NCBI GenBank assembly: GCA_030836785.1
Contig: JAUPLT010000094.1
Span: 1-33,677, forward strand
DNA: 33,677 bases
Source: Actinomycetota bacterium
GTDB lineage: Bacteria; Actinomycetota; Actinomycetes; Mycobacteriales; Mycobacteriaceae
Direction of reading: 5' to 3'
This document shows positions 8,706-18,648 of the stretch, in pieces. The notes under the pieces are model-generated. The model saw only the letters and a program-made list of their open reading frames with translations, made no database searches and was not told the origin of the DNA. Each line of letters opens with the position of its first letter. Within the stretch, counting starts at the first letter, position 1. Position numbers and translations under genes: made by a program.

Positions 8706-11075
8706 TCAGATCATGTCCCGGGCGGTCATCCACCGCATGATCGGCCACCCGACGAACACCGGCAGCCACACCGTCAGCACCCGGTAGAGCAACACGCTGG
8801 GCACCGCGACGGCGGTCGGAACGCCGAAGGCGGCCAGGCCGCCGATCAGGGCCGCCTCCACCGCGCCCACCCCGCCCGGCGTCGGGGCGGCCGACGCCAG
8901 GGTGCCGCCCACCATCGTCACCACCGTCACCGTCACGAACGTCGTTCCGCCGCCGAACGCCTCGACGCTGGCCCACAACGCCAGCGCTGCCCCCAACGTC
9001 GTTCCGGCGCAACCCAACACGATCAAGGCGAAGCGCTTGGGTTCACGGACCAACTCGACCAGGTCGGTGCCGACCTCGGCGATCTTCGGCCGGATCGCGG
9101 TGTCCAGCCAGCGCCGCAGCTTGGGCACCAGCAGGAACGCGCCCACCGCTCCCAGCGCCAGGCCGCCGATCAGGTAGAGCAGGGTCAGCTTGGGAACGAA
9201 ATGCGACAGGTCCGCCGAGGCGCCCGCCGCGACGGAGAAGAAGATCAGCAACGCCACGTGGGTGATCACCTGCACGGCCTGCTGGACGGCCACCGCGGCG
9301 GTGGCCCGCACCGTGCCCAGACCGGCCTTCTGCAGGAACCTGGTGCTCAACGCCAGTCCACCCACCCCGGCTGGGGTTGTGGTGGCGGCGAAGGTGTTGG
9401 CGAACTGCATGATGACCAGGTTGCGGAACGTCACGGTCTCGCCGGCGCACGCCCACAGCCCGGCCGCCGCGCCGACGTAGGTCAGCGCGGACACCGCGAG
9501 CCCAAGCAGTGCCCACCAATAGTTGGCGCTGCGCAATTCGTTGAAGAAGGTCGGCACCGTGGAGATGAACGGGTAGGCGACGTAGACCAGGGCGACCAGC
9601 AGCACCAACTGGATCACCTGCTTGCGGTTGAACCGGGTGATCGACTCGGTCTGGATCGCCTGCGCGCCGGTCTGGTGCTTGACCTCGTCACGGGCCGCGG
9701 TCAGGGTCGCCTTGGCATCGGTGACGGTCTTGCGCAGCCGGGCCGGCATCGCCGAGCGGGTCAACCGGCGCGAGGCGGTCAGGACCGTATCGGCGTCGAA
9801 CACCTCGATGGCGGCGCGGACCGATGGCTCCGCGCCGAACCGGTCAGTCGACGTCAGCAACAGTTGGGCGATGTCGGCCTGCAGACGCTCCTCCGGCGCG
9901 CCGTACTCGGCGTGGCCGAACCCGCCGAACAACGCATGCCCGTCGTCGATGGAGATCTCGCTGGCGCGCAGGTCGCCGTGCGCGATCTGATGGCGGTGCA
10001 GCAGAGCCAGCGCGTTCCACACCGGGCCGACCGCCTCCGGCCCGGCCTGATCCAGCGGCGTCCCCCGCGGCGGGGTATGGGCGAACATGGTCCAGCCGCG
10101 GTCCAGGCCGGCCAGGGTCGAAGTGGTGGTGTTCGCGGCCTCCAGGTCACCGACGGCGATGGTCATCAGCGCCCGGTGCTCCACGGCCCGGTGCATCGAG
10201 GTCTGCAGCGGCCCGGTCTCGGAGTCACGCAACACCAGCCAGCGCCAGAACTGCCGGATCGCGCCACCGCTGCGCTGGTTCGGCCCATACAACTCGATGA
10301 CCGCGCCCTCGCCGGCGGTCCCGGTCGCCAACAGCTCCAACGGCCCGCGGCCGGCGGGCCGCACCACGGTGATTCCCTCGACGTGAAACCCGCGCCGCGA
10401 CAGCGCCCGCACCGCGCCGTCCAGCGGAACCTCCAGGGCCGGGGTGCCCACCACCAGAACCACCAGGGCGCCGACGAACCAGCCGACCGACAGGCCCAGC
10501 AGCGACCGCGCGGGCACCACCGCGCTGACGACGAGGTGGATCGGGACGAACGCCAATAACAGCGCCCACCACCAGCGTCGCCACCGGGCTGGCAGCCACG
10601 GACCCGAGACGGTGAGCACCGCTGCCAGCATCGCGATCCAGCGCGGGTCGTCGAGGAACTGCGACAGCGTGGTCGACAGCCGTTCGTTGAGGTCGAAATG
10701 CCAGTCCGGGGCGGTGATGCCCTGACCGGTGATCGACAGCGAGAGGACGGCGATGAACCCGGCGGCCGCGTACGCGCCGAGCAGTTTCCACTGCCGGCCG
10801 GCGATCAGACCGATGAAGATGACGAAGGGCAGCGCGACGATCGCGATGCCGTAGGCCAGGTACACCAGATTGGACTGGGTGGGCGAGAGCACGCCGACGA
10901 TCCGGGAGATGGACTTCTCCAGGCCCACCCAGTCGCTGCGGGTGATCAGCGAGCTCGTCACCACCAGGGCGAGAAAGACTCCGGACAGGCCCACCCGGAC
11001 GATGTCGTTGGTGCGCCGGGTCAACGGCTGCAGCAGGTTGCCCGCTACCGCAATCTCCCGACCGTCGACCCGCAT
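8706..11075 (-). CDS. Large membrane protein: kinase-like domain fused to lysylphosphatidylglycerol-synthase-type/flippase-like TM domain
   Basis: N-terminal TMs, central kinase-like segment (HRHQIAHGDLRASEISIDDGHALFGGFGHAEYG), C-terminal TM domain with TTPAGVGGLALSTRFLQKAG. Confidence 0.75.
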   Translation of the reverse strand: MRVDGREIAVAGNLLQPLTRRTNDIVRVGLSGVFLALVVTSSLITRSDWVGLEKSISRIVGVLSPTQSNLVYLAYGIAIVALPFVIFIGLIAGRQWKLLGAYAAAGFIAVLSLSITGQGITAPDWHFDLNERLSTTLSQFLDDPRWIAMLAAVLTVSGPWLPARWRRWWWALLLAFVPIHLVVSAVVPARSLLGLSVGWFVGALVVLVVGTPALEVPLDGAVRALSRRGFHVEGITVVRPAGRGPLELLATGTAGEGAVIELYGPNQRSGGAIRQFWRWLVLRDSETGPLQTSMHRAVEHRALMTIAVGDLEAANTTTSTLAGLDRGWTMFAHTPPRGTPLDQAGPEAVGPVWNALALLHRHQIAHGDLRASEISIDDGHALFGGFGHAEYGAPEERLQADIAQLLLTSTDRFGAEPSVRAAIEVFDADTVLTASRRLTRSAMPARLRKTVTDAKATLTAARDEVKHQTGAQAIQTESITRFNRKQVIQLVLLVALVYVAYPFISTVPTFFNELRSANYWWALLGLAVSALTYVGAAAGLWACAGETVTFRNLVIMQFANTFAATTTPAGVGGLALSTRFLQKAGLGTVRATAAVAVQQAVQVITHVALLIFFSVAAGASADLSHFVPKLTLLYLIGGLALGAVGAFLLVPKLRRWLDTAIRPKIAEVGTDLVELVREPKRFALIVLGCAGTTLGAALALWASVEAFGGGTTFVTVTVVTMVGGTLASAAPTPGGVGAVEAALIGGLAAFGVPTAVAVPSVLLYRVLTVWLPVFVGWPIMRWMTARDMI

Positions 11076-11090
11076 CCCCAGAACTTATCG

Positions 11091-11636
11091 TTAGACGAAT
11101 CCCAGGTAGCCCAACACCGCCGCGGCAGCCACGATGAGCAGTGGGTTGGTGTCGGTTCGCACGAAAATCACGGTCGCCGCAGCGGTCAGCAGGTAGGCCC
11201 GCCAGTCGTGGTCGGCAGCCCGGCTCATGACCAGCGAGGTGGCCAGAATGAGGCCGACGGTCAGTGGGGCGAATCCCTTTTCCACCGCACGGCGGAGCTT
11301 GGAGCGCTGGGCGCGCTGCCAGGTCAATGTCACCAGGTACATCAGCAATGCGGCGGGCAGCACCATGGCGGCCGTCGCGATCAGGCCGCCCAGTAGCCCG
11401 CCGGCCACGCCCGCCGCCTGCAGTCCGGCGGCGTAGCCGACCAGCGAGACGATCAGGATGCTCGGGCCGGGTGCGGCCTGGGAGATCGAGAAGATGTCGG
11501 CGAACTGGCCGTCGGTCAGCCAGTGGTGGTCGGCGACGGCGCGCAGATGCATCTCTGGCAGAACGGTGTTCCCGCCGCCGATGGACAGCAGCGACAGGGT
11601 GCCGAACAGCCCGACCAGCGCCAGGTAGGTGTTCAC
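11091..11636 (-). CDS. Chromate transporter family (CHR domain), second half
   Basis: YLALVGLFGTLSLLSIGGGNTVLPEMHLRAV...ISQAAPGPSILIVSLVGYAAG; GTGA overlap with upstream CHR gene. Confidence 0.85.
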   Translation of the reverse strand: MNTYLALVGLFGTLSLLSIGGGNTVLPEMHLRAVADHHWLTDGQFADIFSISQAAPGPSILIVSLVGYAAGLQAAGVAGGLLGGLIATAAMVLPAALLMYLVTLTWQRAQRSKLRRAVEKGFAPLTVGLILATSLVMSRAADHDWRAYLLTAAATVIFVRTDTNPLLIVAAAAVLGYLGFV

Positions 11637-12193
11637 GACGGTTTGGTGTCTTCCCGCGGCCAGGCCCAAAGCAGGGCGAGCGGTGCCAGGATGGCCAGGG
11701 TCAGCAGCAGCGGCCAGCGCAGCACCCCGTTGAGCACGAACGCCGCGCCGAACAACGCCACCGGGATGACGCCGGTAAGGCACTTCTTACCGGACTTGAC
11801 CACCATGGCCACGGTCATGGCGACGGCGGCCGCGGAGGCCCCGTGCAGCGCACCGGAAACCGCGGGCACTTCTTTGAAGGTGAAGTAGACGAACCCCAGC
11901 GTTAGCATCAGCGCCACCGGGACCAGACACAGGCCGAGTACCGCAGCCACTCCACCGGCGGCGCCGCGCAGGCCGGCGCCGACGAACACGGCCAGATTGA
12001 TCTGGTTCGCGCCGGGCATGATCCGGCACATGGTCATCGCCGAGAGGAACGCCTCCTCGCCCATCCACTGCTTGCGTTCCACGACGATCTTCCGCGACCA
12101 TGCCGACAGCCCGCCGCCGAACGAGGCCAGCGCGATCTGGTTGAACGTCCAGGCGATGTCGGGCAGCGATACCCGAGCACCCGGTTCGCTCAC
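11633..12193 (-). CDS. Chromate transporter family (CHR domain), first half
   Basis: FNQIALASFGGGLSAWSRKIVVERKQWMGEEAFLSAMTMCRIMPGANQINLAVFVG. Confidence 0.85.
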   Translation of the reverse strand: MSEPGARVSLPDIAWTFNQIALASFGGGLSAWSRKIVVERKQWMGEEAFLSAMTMCRIMPGANQINLAVFVGAGLRGAAGGVAAVLGLCLVPVALMLTLGFVYFTFKEVPAVSGALHGASAAAVAMTVAMVVKSGKKCLTGVIPVALFGAAFVLNGVLRWPLLLTLAILAPLALLWAWPREDTKPS

Positions 12194-12199
12194 CGCCGC

Positions 12200-13189
12200 T
12201 CACTCATGGGTCAGGTCGTCGTCGTGCGGGAAGTCGTCTTCGTGCGCCGGCATCCGCTCCAATGGGTCCGGCGGCGCGTAGCGGCGCGCGTCGCCCCAGT
12301 CCTTCTCGAACACCGACGCCAGCCGCCCCACCACATCGGGGTCAGCGATCGTCAGGCCCAGTTCTCGGCGCAGGTCGAAAGCGCTGCGGTCGATGTTCAT
12401 CGACCCGACCAGGGCCTCGCCGTCATCGACGATGATCAGCTTGGCGTGCACCCGCAGGTTCCGCTGCTTGCGCACCTTCACGCCGAACCGGCACAGGGTG
12501 CGTAGCGAGGCGAACGTGTCGAGGATGTCCCAGTCGCTGATGCCGTGCTTGCCGCCGCACAGCACCCGGACGTCCACACCGCGGTGCACAGCGGCGGCGA
12601 TGTGGTCGAGGATGACCGCGTCGACGAACTTCGGGTGCTGCACGCGCAGTGTCTTCTTGGCCCGGTCGATGAAGCGGGCCATCTGGTAACGCGAGTTGGA
12701 ATTGCTCCACAGCAGGCCGGCGGTGTCCGGCGGGTCGATGTCGAGGTGTTCCCAGTCGGCGTCGAACACCGCGACGATCTGGGCGACCTGGGCCGGGTCC
12801 CGGGTGATCACTCCGTAGTCGCGGGTGAGGGCGAAGTACTTCGGCATCAGGTTGTAGGTGGCGATCATGGCGGCCCGGTTGTCGACGACGATCGACTTCT
12901 CATGTGTCACATAGAACTTCGGACTCGCCCATTGAACGTCGATGCCGGCCGCCCGGAATGTCGCATAGGTGTCGTCGTTGGCCCGGTCGCCGCCGGACCG
13001 GGCGGCGTTGAGCATCACCCGTACCGCGACCCCGGCCCGGGCCCGCCGGAGAGTGGCCTCCACCAGGCTCGGCTCGGTGAAGGTGAACTGCTTGATCAGC
13101 AGGCTGTGCCGCGCGGAGTCGATGAAATCCCGGACCGGTTCCAGACCGTCATCGGGCTCGACTATCAGGCGAACGGACTTCTTGGACAT
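12200..13189 (-). CDS. Phospholipase D-like domain protein
   Basis: Paired PLD-like sites: YVTHEKSIVVDNRAAMIATYN and RVHAKLIIVDDGEALVGSMNID (HxK...D). Confidence 0.85.
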   Translation of the reverse strand: MSKKSVRLIVEPDDGLEPVRDFIDSARHSLLIKQFTFTEPSLVEATLRRARAGVAVRVMLNAARSGGDRANDDTYATFRAAGIDVQWASPKFYVTHEKSIVVDNRAAMIATYNLMPKYFALTRDYGVITRDPAQVAQIVAVFDADWEHLDIDPPDTAGLLWSNSNSRYQMARFIDRAKKTLRVQHPKFVDAVILDHIAAAVHRGVDVRVLCGGKHGISDWDILDTFASLRTLCRFGVKVRKQRNLRVHAKLIIVDDGEALVGSMNIDRSAFDLRRELGLTIADPDVVGRLASVFEKDWGDARRYAPPDPLERMPAHEDDFPHDDDLTHE

Positions 13190-13767
13190 CAGGGCGCGGG
13201 CGGCGGTGTTGGCAGGGGCGTTGTCGGCGGGGTGGCCGCGCCCCCGGCGTCCGGAGCCTCCTCGGGTGGACGCTGGCCCAGCAGCGCTCCCCGCAGTTGC
13301 CCGGCCGTATACATCTCGTGCAACCGCTGCAGGAAAGCCAGCCTTCCGGTGCCGGGACTGTCGGCGTCCGGACCCAGGCCCGGGGCCGGTACGCCCTCGC
13401 CGGGTGCGGCCGGATCGGTGTTGAGCGGCACCAGGTAGCCGGGGTCGAACGCACTGAGGTTGGGTACGGCGGCAGGGGCGGGAACCCCCGGTTCGGCGGG
13501 CATCGGGTTCTGGGCCAGCAGTAACGCCGGGCCGAGCGCCGAAAGATCAGGCAGGCCCAGCGGTCCGGAGGGTGCGCTGCCGGTCTGACCCAGGACGGTG
13601 CCGATTCCTGCCAACAGACCTTCGCGCGGGGGCGGCGGGACCGGCGACGGCGTGATCGGTGCCGGCACCGGCGATGGTTCCTCGGGCGGGGTCGCGCCCG
13701 CCGGTGCCGCCCCGATCGCGGTGAGCCCGAGCAGCACTGCCGCGGCCCACGACCGCCGCGCCGTCAT
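13189..13767 (-). CDS. Pro/Ala-rich secreted hypothetical protein
   Basis: Signal-peptide-like N-terminus MTARRSWAAAVLLGLTAIGAAPAGATP; overlaps neighbours by 1-4 nt. Confidence 0.65.
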   Translation of the reverse strand: MTARRSWAAAVLLGLTAIGAAPAGATPPEEPSPVPAPITPSPVPPPPREGLLAGIGTVLGQTGSAPSGPLGLPDLSALGPALLLAQNPMPAEPGVPAPAAVPNLSAFDPGYLVPLNTDPAAPGEGVPAPGLGPDADSPGTGRLAFLQRLHEMYTAGQLRGALLGQRPPEEAPDAGGAATPPTTPLPTPPPAP

Positions 13768-14315
13768 TGCTTGCAGAGTTCGACGATCTTCTTGTTGGTC
13801 TCCTCGGCCGATCGCAGCAACCCTGCCTGGGGTTCCTTGTCGTTGGGGATACCGGCCAGGGCGTTGACCGCGAGACCGTTGAGGTCACCGGCGAAGGAGC
13901 GCACCTGGTCGGCGAGTTCCTTCGGCGCGTTCGGGGGCAACTCGTCGAGCAGGTAGCTCGCGCCGGCCGACATCGCCAGCCGGGCGTTGGCGGCAATGGC
14001 CTCGGCTGCGACCGGGGCGACCGGACCGAGGTCGGGCCCGGGAGCGCGCTTGGTCTGGATCGAGACGGCCGTGCTGACGGTCTCGAAAACGCTGCACACG
14101 TGGGCTTTCGGGTCGGATATCGTGCCGGCGGGCGTCGGAGCGGGTTTGAACAACGCCCACCCGGCGCCGGCCGCGGCCAGCAGCGAAATCACCAGGGCCG
14201 TCGGGGCGATCCAGCGCGGGCTCTTCGGCTCGACGTGGAAGGGCACCCTGGACACCTCCGCGAGGGGGGTCCCCGGGAGGCTGGGGTCGGTCGGGGACGG
14301 CGCGGGCTCAGTCAT
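13764..14315 (-). CDS. Membrane-anchored hypothetical protein
   Basis: Single TM (IAPTALVISLLAAAGAGWALF) then extracytoplasmic domain; 4-nt overlap with downstream gene. Confidence 0.7.
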   Translation of the reverse strand: MTEPAPSPTDPSLPGTPLAEVSRVPFHVEPKSPRWIAPTALVISLLAAAGAGWALFKPAPTPAGTISDPKAHVCSVFETVSTAVSIQTKRAPGPDLGPVAPVAAEAIAANARLAMSAGASYLLDELPPNAPKELADQVRSFAGDLNGLAVNALAGIPNDKEPQAGLLRSAEETNKKIVELCKQ

Positions 14316-14397
14316 GGGCCGATCCTACAAGTAGGCTGGTGGGTGACAGCAAAGAGACAAACAAGAGGTCACGGCCATTCCGGTTCATCGCGTTCTG

Positions 14398-14634
14398 GTG
14401 TACGCCACCTGCCTGGCAGCGGTGGCGGGGGTTCTGTTCGGCCTCGCGCCGGTCGCGGACGCCCAGAATTGCGCGCCCGGATTCGTGCCCAACCCCTACA
14501 ACTCCCAGTGCCTGTCGCCGGTGATCACCCCGACCATCAACGGTGTTCCCTGTGTCCCCAGCAATCTCGGCCTGTGCCAGTCGTTCGTGCAGAACCAGCA
14601 GCCGCCCCGGAAGCCCGGGAGCTTCGCCGGCTGA
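14398..14634 (+). CDS. Small secreted Cys-containing protein (start uncertain; could be upstream)
   Basis: Signal-like YATCLAAVAGVLFGLAPVADAQN followed by CAPGFVPNPYNSQCLSPVITPTINGVPCVPSNLGLCQSF. Confidence 0.6.
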   Translation: MYATCLAAVAGVLFGLAPVADAQNCAPGFVPNPYNSQCLSPVITPTINGVPCVPSNLGLCQSFVQNQQPPRKPGSFAG

Positions 14635-14644
14635 GCCGTCCAGG

Positions 14645-15430
14645 TCAGGTGTGGGTCACCGTCTTGTTCATCAGCCGCTGCACCCAGTTCGGTGTCACCT
14701 GCACCATCGCGGCCAGCACTGTGGCCTGCCGGCCGACCGGGTGGTGCACGCGGGGCAGCAGGTGCCGGCCCGGCCGGGTGGCCGCGCAAATCTCCGCGGC
14801 GACCTCGTCGGCCCCGAGGTGCACACCCAGCGATGCGGTGCTGGCTGTCTCGACGCCGTCGACCATGCCGGTCGCCACGAACAACGGCCACATGTCGATG
14901 ACCCGGATACCGTGGCGCCGCCACTCCAACTCGAGGGCTTCGGTCAGGCCGCGCACCGCGAACTTGGTCGCTGAGTAGGTGGCCAGTTCGGGCTGGCCGT
15001 ACATCGCCGAAGCCGAGCACAGGTTGACCACCTGGGCGCCGGCGGTGTCGCGCAGATAGGGGAAGGCGGTGTGCATTCCGGTCAGCACACCGTTCACGTT
15101 GACCTCCACGATGCGCCGCTGGGTTGCCAGCGGGATGTCCTCGAACCGGCCGGCACTGAGAATGCCGGCGTTGTTGATCAGGATGTCCAGACGGCGCGAC
15201 GGGCCGGCGAACTCGGCCAGCCGGGCGGCCCAGGCCTCGGCGTCGGTGACGTCGAGGTCACCGGTTGCGATATCGCCGCCGCTGCCGGTGACTTCCGCAG
15301 CCAGGGTGGCAAGTCCGGCGGAGTCGATGTCGTAGGCGCCCACCCGGTAGCCGCGGGCGGCGAACAGACGCGCGGTGGCGCGGCCGATACCGGCGGAAGC
15401 GCCGGTGATGAAGACGGTCGGGGAGGTCAT
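14645..15430 (-). CDS. SDR family oxidoreductase
   Basis: TVFITGASAGIGRATARLFAARG; LATYSATKFAVRG. Confidence 0.9.
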   Translation of the reverse strand: MTSPTVFITGASAGIGRATARLFAARGYRVGAYDIDSAGLATLAAEVTGSGGDIATGDLDVTDAEAWAARLAEFAGPSRRLDILINNAGILSAGRFEDIPLATQRRIVEVNVNGVLTGMHTAFPYLRDTAGAQVVNLCSASAMYGQPELATYSATKFAVRGLTEALELEWRRHGIRVIDMWPLFVATGMVDGVETASTASLGVHLGADEVAAEICAATRPGRHLLPRVHHPVGRQATVLAAMVQVTPNWVQRLMNKTVTHT

Positions 15431-15441
15431 GCCTGATGAAT

Positions 15442-17424
15442 CTAGTCCCGAATCCAACCCCGGTTGCTTCGGTACAACCGGCCCCGCTCGCGATACCAGT
15501 CGATGAGTTCGGGGCGGTCCACCGACCGCGGGTCCAGCGACACGTCATCGTGGCCGGCCATGATCGCGGTGATCGGCACCTCGAGTTTCTTGCCGGTCCG
15601 GGTGTGCGGGATTCCGGGTGCGGCGATGACCTCATCGGGCACGTGCCGGGGGGACAGCACCGTGCGGATGCGGGTGCGGATGGTGTCGACCAGTCCGTCG
15701 TCGAGGGCGGCCCCGTCGGCGAGGGTGACGAACAGCGGCATCCAGTAGGACCCGTCGGGTCCGTCGACGCCGACCACGAATGCCTCGGTGACGGACTCGA
15801 TCGCCTCGACCGCCTCGTAGATGTCCGCCGAGCCCATCCGTATTCCGTGCCGGTTGAGGGTCGCGTCGCTGCGGCCGTGGATGATCAGTGACCCGCGCTC
15901 GGTGAGCGTCACCCAGTCGCCGTGCCGCCACACCCCGGGATCGGGCCCATCAGCCCAATGGTGATCGAAATAGGCTGCACGGTAACGGGATCCGCCCGGA
16001 TCGTCCCAGAAACCGATCGGCATCGACGGCATCGGCGCGGTGATCACCAACTCGCCGACCTGTCCGACCAGGGGCTGGCGCTGGGGTGACCAGGCCTGCA
16101 GTGCGACACCGAGGTATCGGGTGCTGAGCTCCCCGGGCAGGGCCGGGACTCCGGCCGTGCCGCCGGCGAACGCCGTCACCACGTCCGTCCCGCCGCTGAT
16201 CGAGGAGATCTCGATATGTTGCCCGGCATGGCTTTTCGCCCATTCGAAGAGGTCGGCGGGCAACGGGGAGCCGGTGCTGCCGAGGGTGCGCAGTCGACGC
16301 AGATCGTGTTCGTCGCCCGGGTTGAGGCCCGCCTTGCGGGAGGCCAGCAGATGGCCGGGACTGGTGCCGAAGTAGGTGACCCGCTCCTCATCGAGCAGGC
16401 GCCACAATCGGTCGGCGCCGGGGTGCATCGGGTGCCCGCTGTAGCCGACGACCGTGCTGCCGCACAGCAGTCCGGACGTGCGGAAGTTCCACATCATCCA
16501 GCTCAGGGCCGTCTGCCAGAAGAACACGTCGCCGGGGCCGAGGTCGGCATGCAGGGCTGCGGCTTTGAGGTGTTCGATCAGCACGCCACCGTGGCCGTGC
16601 ATGATCCCCTTGGGCCGGCCCGTGGTGCCGGAGGTGAACAGCACCCACAGCGGGTGGTCGAATCCGACCGCCGCAACCTCCGGTTCGACCGGATCGGACA
16701 CGAGATCGCGGTAGCGCTCGCCGTCGAGCAGGATCAGGGCCGGCTCGCCGGGCAGCGCGTCGAGCAGTGCCTCGGTGTCAGTGCGTTTGTCCAGCCATCG
16801 GCCGTTGAGCCGGTAGCCCTCGCAACTGAACAGCACCTGTGGCTGCAGTTGGCCGAGCCGGGCCGCCGCTCCGGCAGGAGCGTAGTCCTGCCCGCACGCC
16901 GACCACACCGCGCCCAGGGACGCGGTCGCGAGGAAGGCCACGACCGCATCGGGGACGTCGGGCAGGTAGCCAGCGACCCGGTCGCCGGGGCGCACCCCCA
17001 GCCGCCGAAGTTCGGCGGCGACCGCGCCGACCCGGCCGGGCAGCTGTGCCCAGTCGATCTGAGTGCGGGTGCCGTCCTCGTCGATGCCGACGATGGCCGC
17101 GCCGGAGCGGTCGCGGTGCCGCAGCACCTGATCGACGTAGTTCAGCCGGACGCCGGGAAACCACTGGGCACCGGGCATCACCGGATTGGCCAGTACCGCC
17201 GCGTCATCACCGCCCAGCGGGCCGCTGGACCCTGAGATGTCCCCGGAGATATCGAAGTACTCCCACACCGCCCGCCAAAACCGGGCCGGGCGGTCGACCG
17301 ACCACTGCCAGAGCCGGTCGTAACGATCCTGCGGGCTACCCGATCCCGCGTCGGCGCCGTGCCGGGCCGCAATGGTGTCAGCGAAGTGCAGCCAGCGCGG
17401 CTGCTCTGTGGCGGGCTGTCGCAC
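15442..17424 (-). CDS. Acetoacetyl-CoA synthetase (acetoacetate--CoA ligase)
   Basis: AMP-binding motif VLFTSGTTGRPKGIMHGHGG; N-terminal FWRAVWEYFDI; C-terminal GKKLEVPI. Confidence 0.9.
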   Translation of the reverse strand: MRQPATEQPRWLHFADTIAARHGADAGSGSPQDRYDRLWQWSVDRPARFWRAVWEYFDISGDISGSSGPLGGDDAAVLANPVMPGAQWFPGVRLNYVDQVLRHRDRSGAAIVGIDEDGTRTQIDWAQLPGRVGAVAAELRRLGVRPGDRVAGYLPDVPDAVVAFLATASLGAVWSACGQDYAPAGAAARLGQLQPQVLFSCEGYRLNGRWLDKRTDTEALLDALPGEPALILLDGERYRDLVSDPVEPEVAAVGFDHPLWVLFTSGTTGRPKGIMHGHGGVLIEHLKAAALHADLGPGDVFFWQTALSWMMWNFRTSGLLCGSTVVGYSGHPMHPGADRLWRLLDEERVTYFGTSPGHLLASRKAGLNPGDEHDLRRLRTLGSTGSPLPADLFEWAKSHAGQHIEISSISGGTDVVTAFAGGTAGVPALPGELSTRYLGVALQAWSPQRQPLVGQVGELVITAPMPSMPIGFWDDPGGSRYRAAYFDHHWADGPDPGVWRHGDWVTLTERGSLIIHGRSDATLNRHGIRMGSADIYEAVEAIESVTEAFVVGVDGPDGSYWMPLFVTLADGAALDDGLVDTIRTRIRTVLSPRHVPDEVIAAPGIPHTRTGKKLEVPITAIMAGHDDVSLDPRSVDRPELIDWYRERGRLYRSNRGWIRD

Positions 17425-17426
17425 GG

Positions 17427-18164
17427 TCAGACGAACTCGACGCCGGACATCTTGATCTGCCCGCCGTCGCGCTGCAGGTTGAGCACCACCCGCCAGACCC
17501 TCGGCTGCTGCTGATCCTTGGGCGCCTTCGGTCCCTCCCGGCGGGATGTCGCGGACACCAGGACGACCGCTGAATCGCCGCTGATGGATTCGACGGCGGC
17601 ATCGTTGACGGTGGCGGTGGTGATGATCCTCTCCTCCTGCAGGGCCTTGACGAAATCGTCGGAGGTCTCGGCGAAGTTGTCCCGGAACTTGCCGGTCGAA
17701 CCGTCGAGCACCCGCGCAACGCTGTCGTCGGCGGTGGTGTAGTCGATCGCCATCAGGTTCACCACGCTCTGCCGTGCGGCGGCGGCGAACTCCGCGACTT
17801 GCCGGCTTTGCGCGGCGGCGTCGCGGTGTGCCCAGAGCATCAACGCGGTGGCTGACACCAGGGCGGTGACCACGACGGCCGTCACCGCCGCGGCCAGGCC
17901 GCGCCGGACGGATGCGGACTCCGGTCGCGCAGTGTTCTCGACGACGGGCCGCGGTGCCGGGTCTGCTTCGGGTTCCGGTTGGGAGTTCACCTCGGCGACA
18001 GCCTCGACCTGGCGGCGCAACTCGGCCGCCCTGGCAGCGGCGGCCTCCGCCCGGGCCCGGGCCGCTTCGGCTTCGGCTTCCGCCTCGCGGGCGAGGCGCT
18101 CGGGGTCCGCCTCGCGGGCGAGGCGCTCGGGGTCCGCCTCGCGGGCCGGTTCACCGGACGTCAT
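17427..18164 (-). CDS. Mce-associated-type membrane protein
   Basis: Ala/Glu/Arg coiled N-terminus, one TM, then VNLMAIDYTTADDSVARVLDGSTGKFRDNFAE typical of Mce-associated proteins. Confidence 0.75.
   Translation of the reverse strand: MTSGEPAREADPERLAREADPERLAREAEAEAEAARARAEAAAARAAELRRQVEAVAEVNSQPEPEADPAPRPVVENTARPESASVRRGLAAAVTAVVVTALVSATALMLWAHRDAAAQSRQVAEFAAAARQSVVNLMAIDYTTADDSVARVLDGSTGKFRDNFAETSDDFVKALQEERIITTATVNDAAVESISGDSAVVLVSATSRREGPKAPKDQQQPRVWRVVLNLQRDGGQIKMSGVEFV
18082..18146 (-). repeat. In-frame tandem repeat, 27-bp unit x 2.4 (EADPERLAR)
   Basis: gcctcgcgggcgaggcgctcggggtcc at 18082-18108 and 18109-18135, partial third copy. Confidence 0.95.
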
Positions 18165-18218
18165 CGGTCCTCCTCATAGCGGAGCATCTTGCCTGACCGG
18201 CGGACCCGCACCGCCCCT

Positions 18219-18638
18219 ATGTGCAACAGTGAATCCGTGCGTCCGGCCCCGCGTCTGACCGTAGCCACTCTTGTTGCGGTGGCGACTGTCGGCCTCCTCG
18301 CCGGGCCGACCACCGGCCCGGTCGCGCCCGCGCGAGCCGACGAATGCAATGACTCCTTCTGCACACCCGGAATCACCCCCGGCGTGGTGCTCGGCGCGCC
18401 GTGCGTGAACACCGCCACCTACGTATTCGGCACGACGTCGTGGGGCCGGTTGGTGTTCTGCGGTTCGCCACGCCGCTACGAACCCCGTTATTTCCGCTCG
18501 CCGCCGATGGTGGGGGTTAAGGATCTCGGCGGCAACTGCAGCGGTTACGAGAACTACGTCGCTCAGGCCCCGGATGGGCTCTTCCTCACCTGTGGGTTCG
18601 TGAACCAGCAGCCCGTCTGGGTGCGCGGCGACGAGTAA
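18219..18638 (+). CDS. Secreted hypothetical protein (GTG at 18237 alternative start)
   Basis: Signal-like VRPAPRLTVATLVAVATVGLLAGPTTGPVAPARADE and Cys-rich mature region. Confidence 0.65.
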   Translation: MCNSESVRPAPRLTVATLVAVATVGLLAGPTTGPVAPARADECNDSFCTPGITPGVVLGAPCVNTATYVFGTTSWGRLVFCGSPRRYEPRYFRSPPMVGVKDLGGNCSGYENYVAQAPDGLFLTCGFVNQQPVWVRGDE

Positions 18639-18648
18639 AACGAACGCA

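Noticed and set aside
8232-10559. 775-aa plus-strand ORF opposite the flippase-like gene
   Set aside because: Antisense to a well-supported membrane protein; composition is Arg/Gln/Gly-rich shadow translation typical of high-GC DNA.
11091-12193. Frameshifted or pseudogenised chromate transporter
   Set aside because: Two short CHR-domain ORFs with a clean GTGA overlap are a common functional arrangement for this family.
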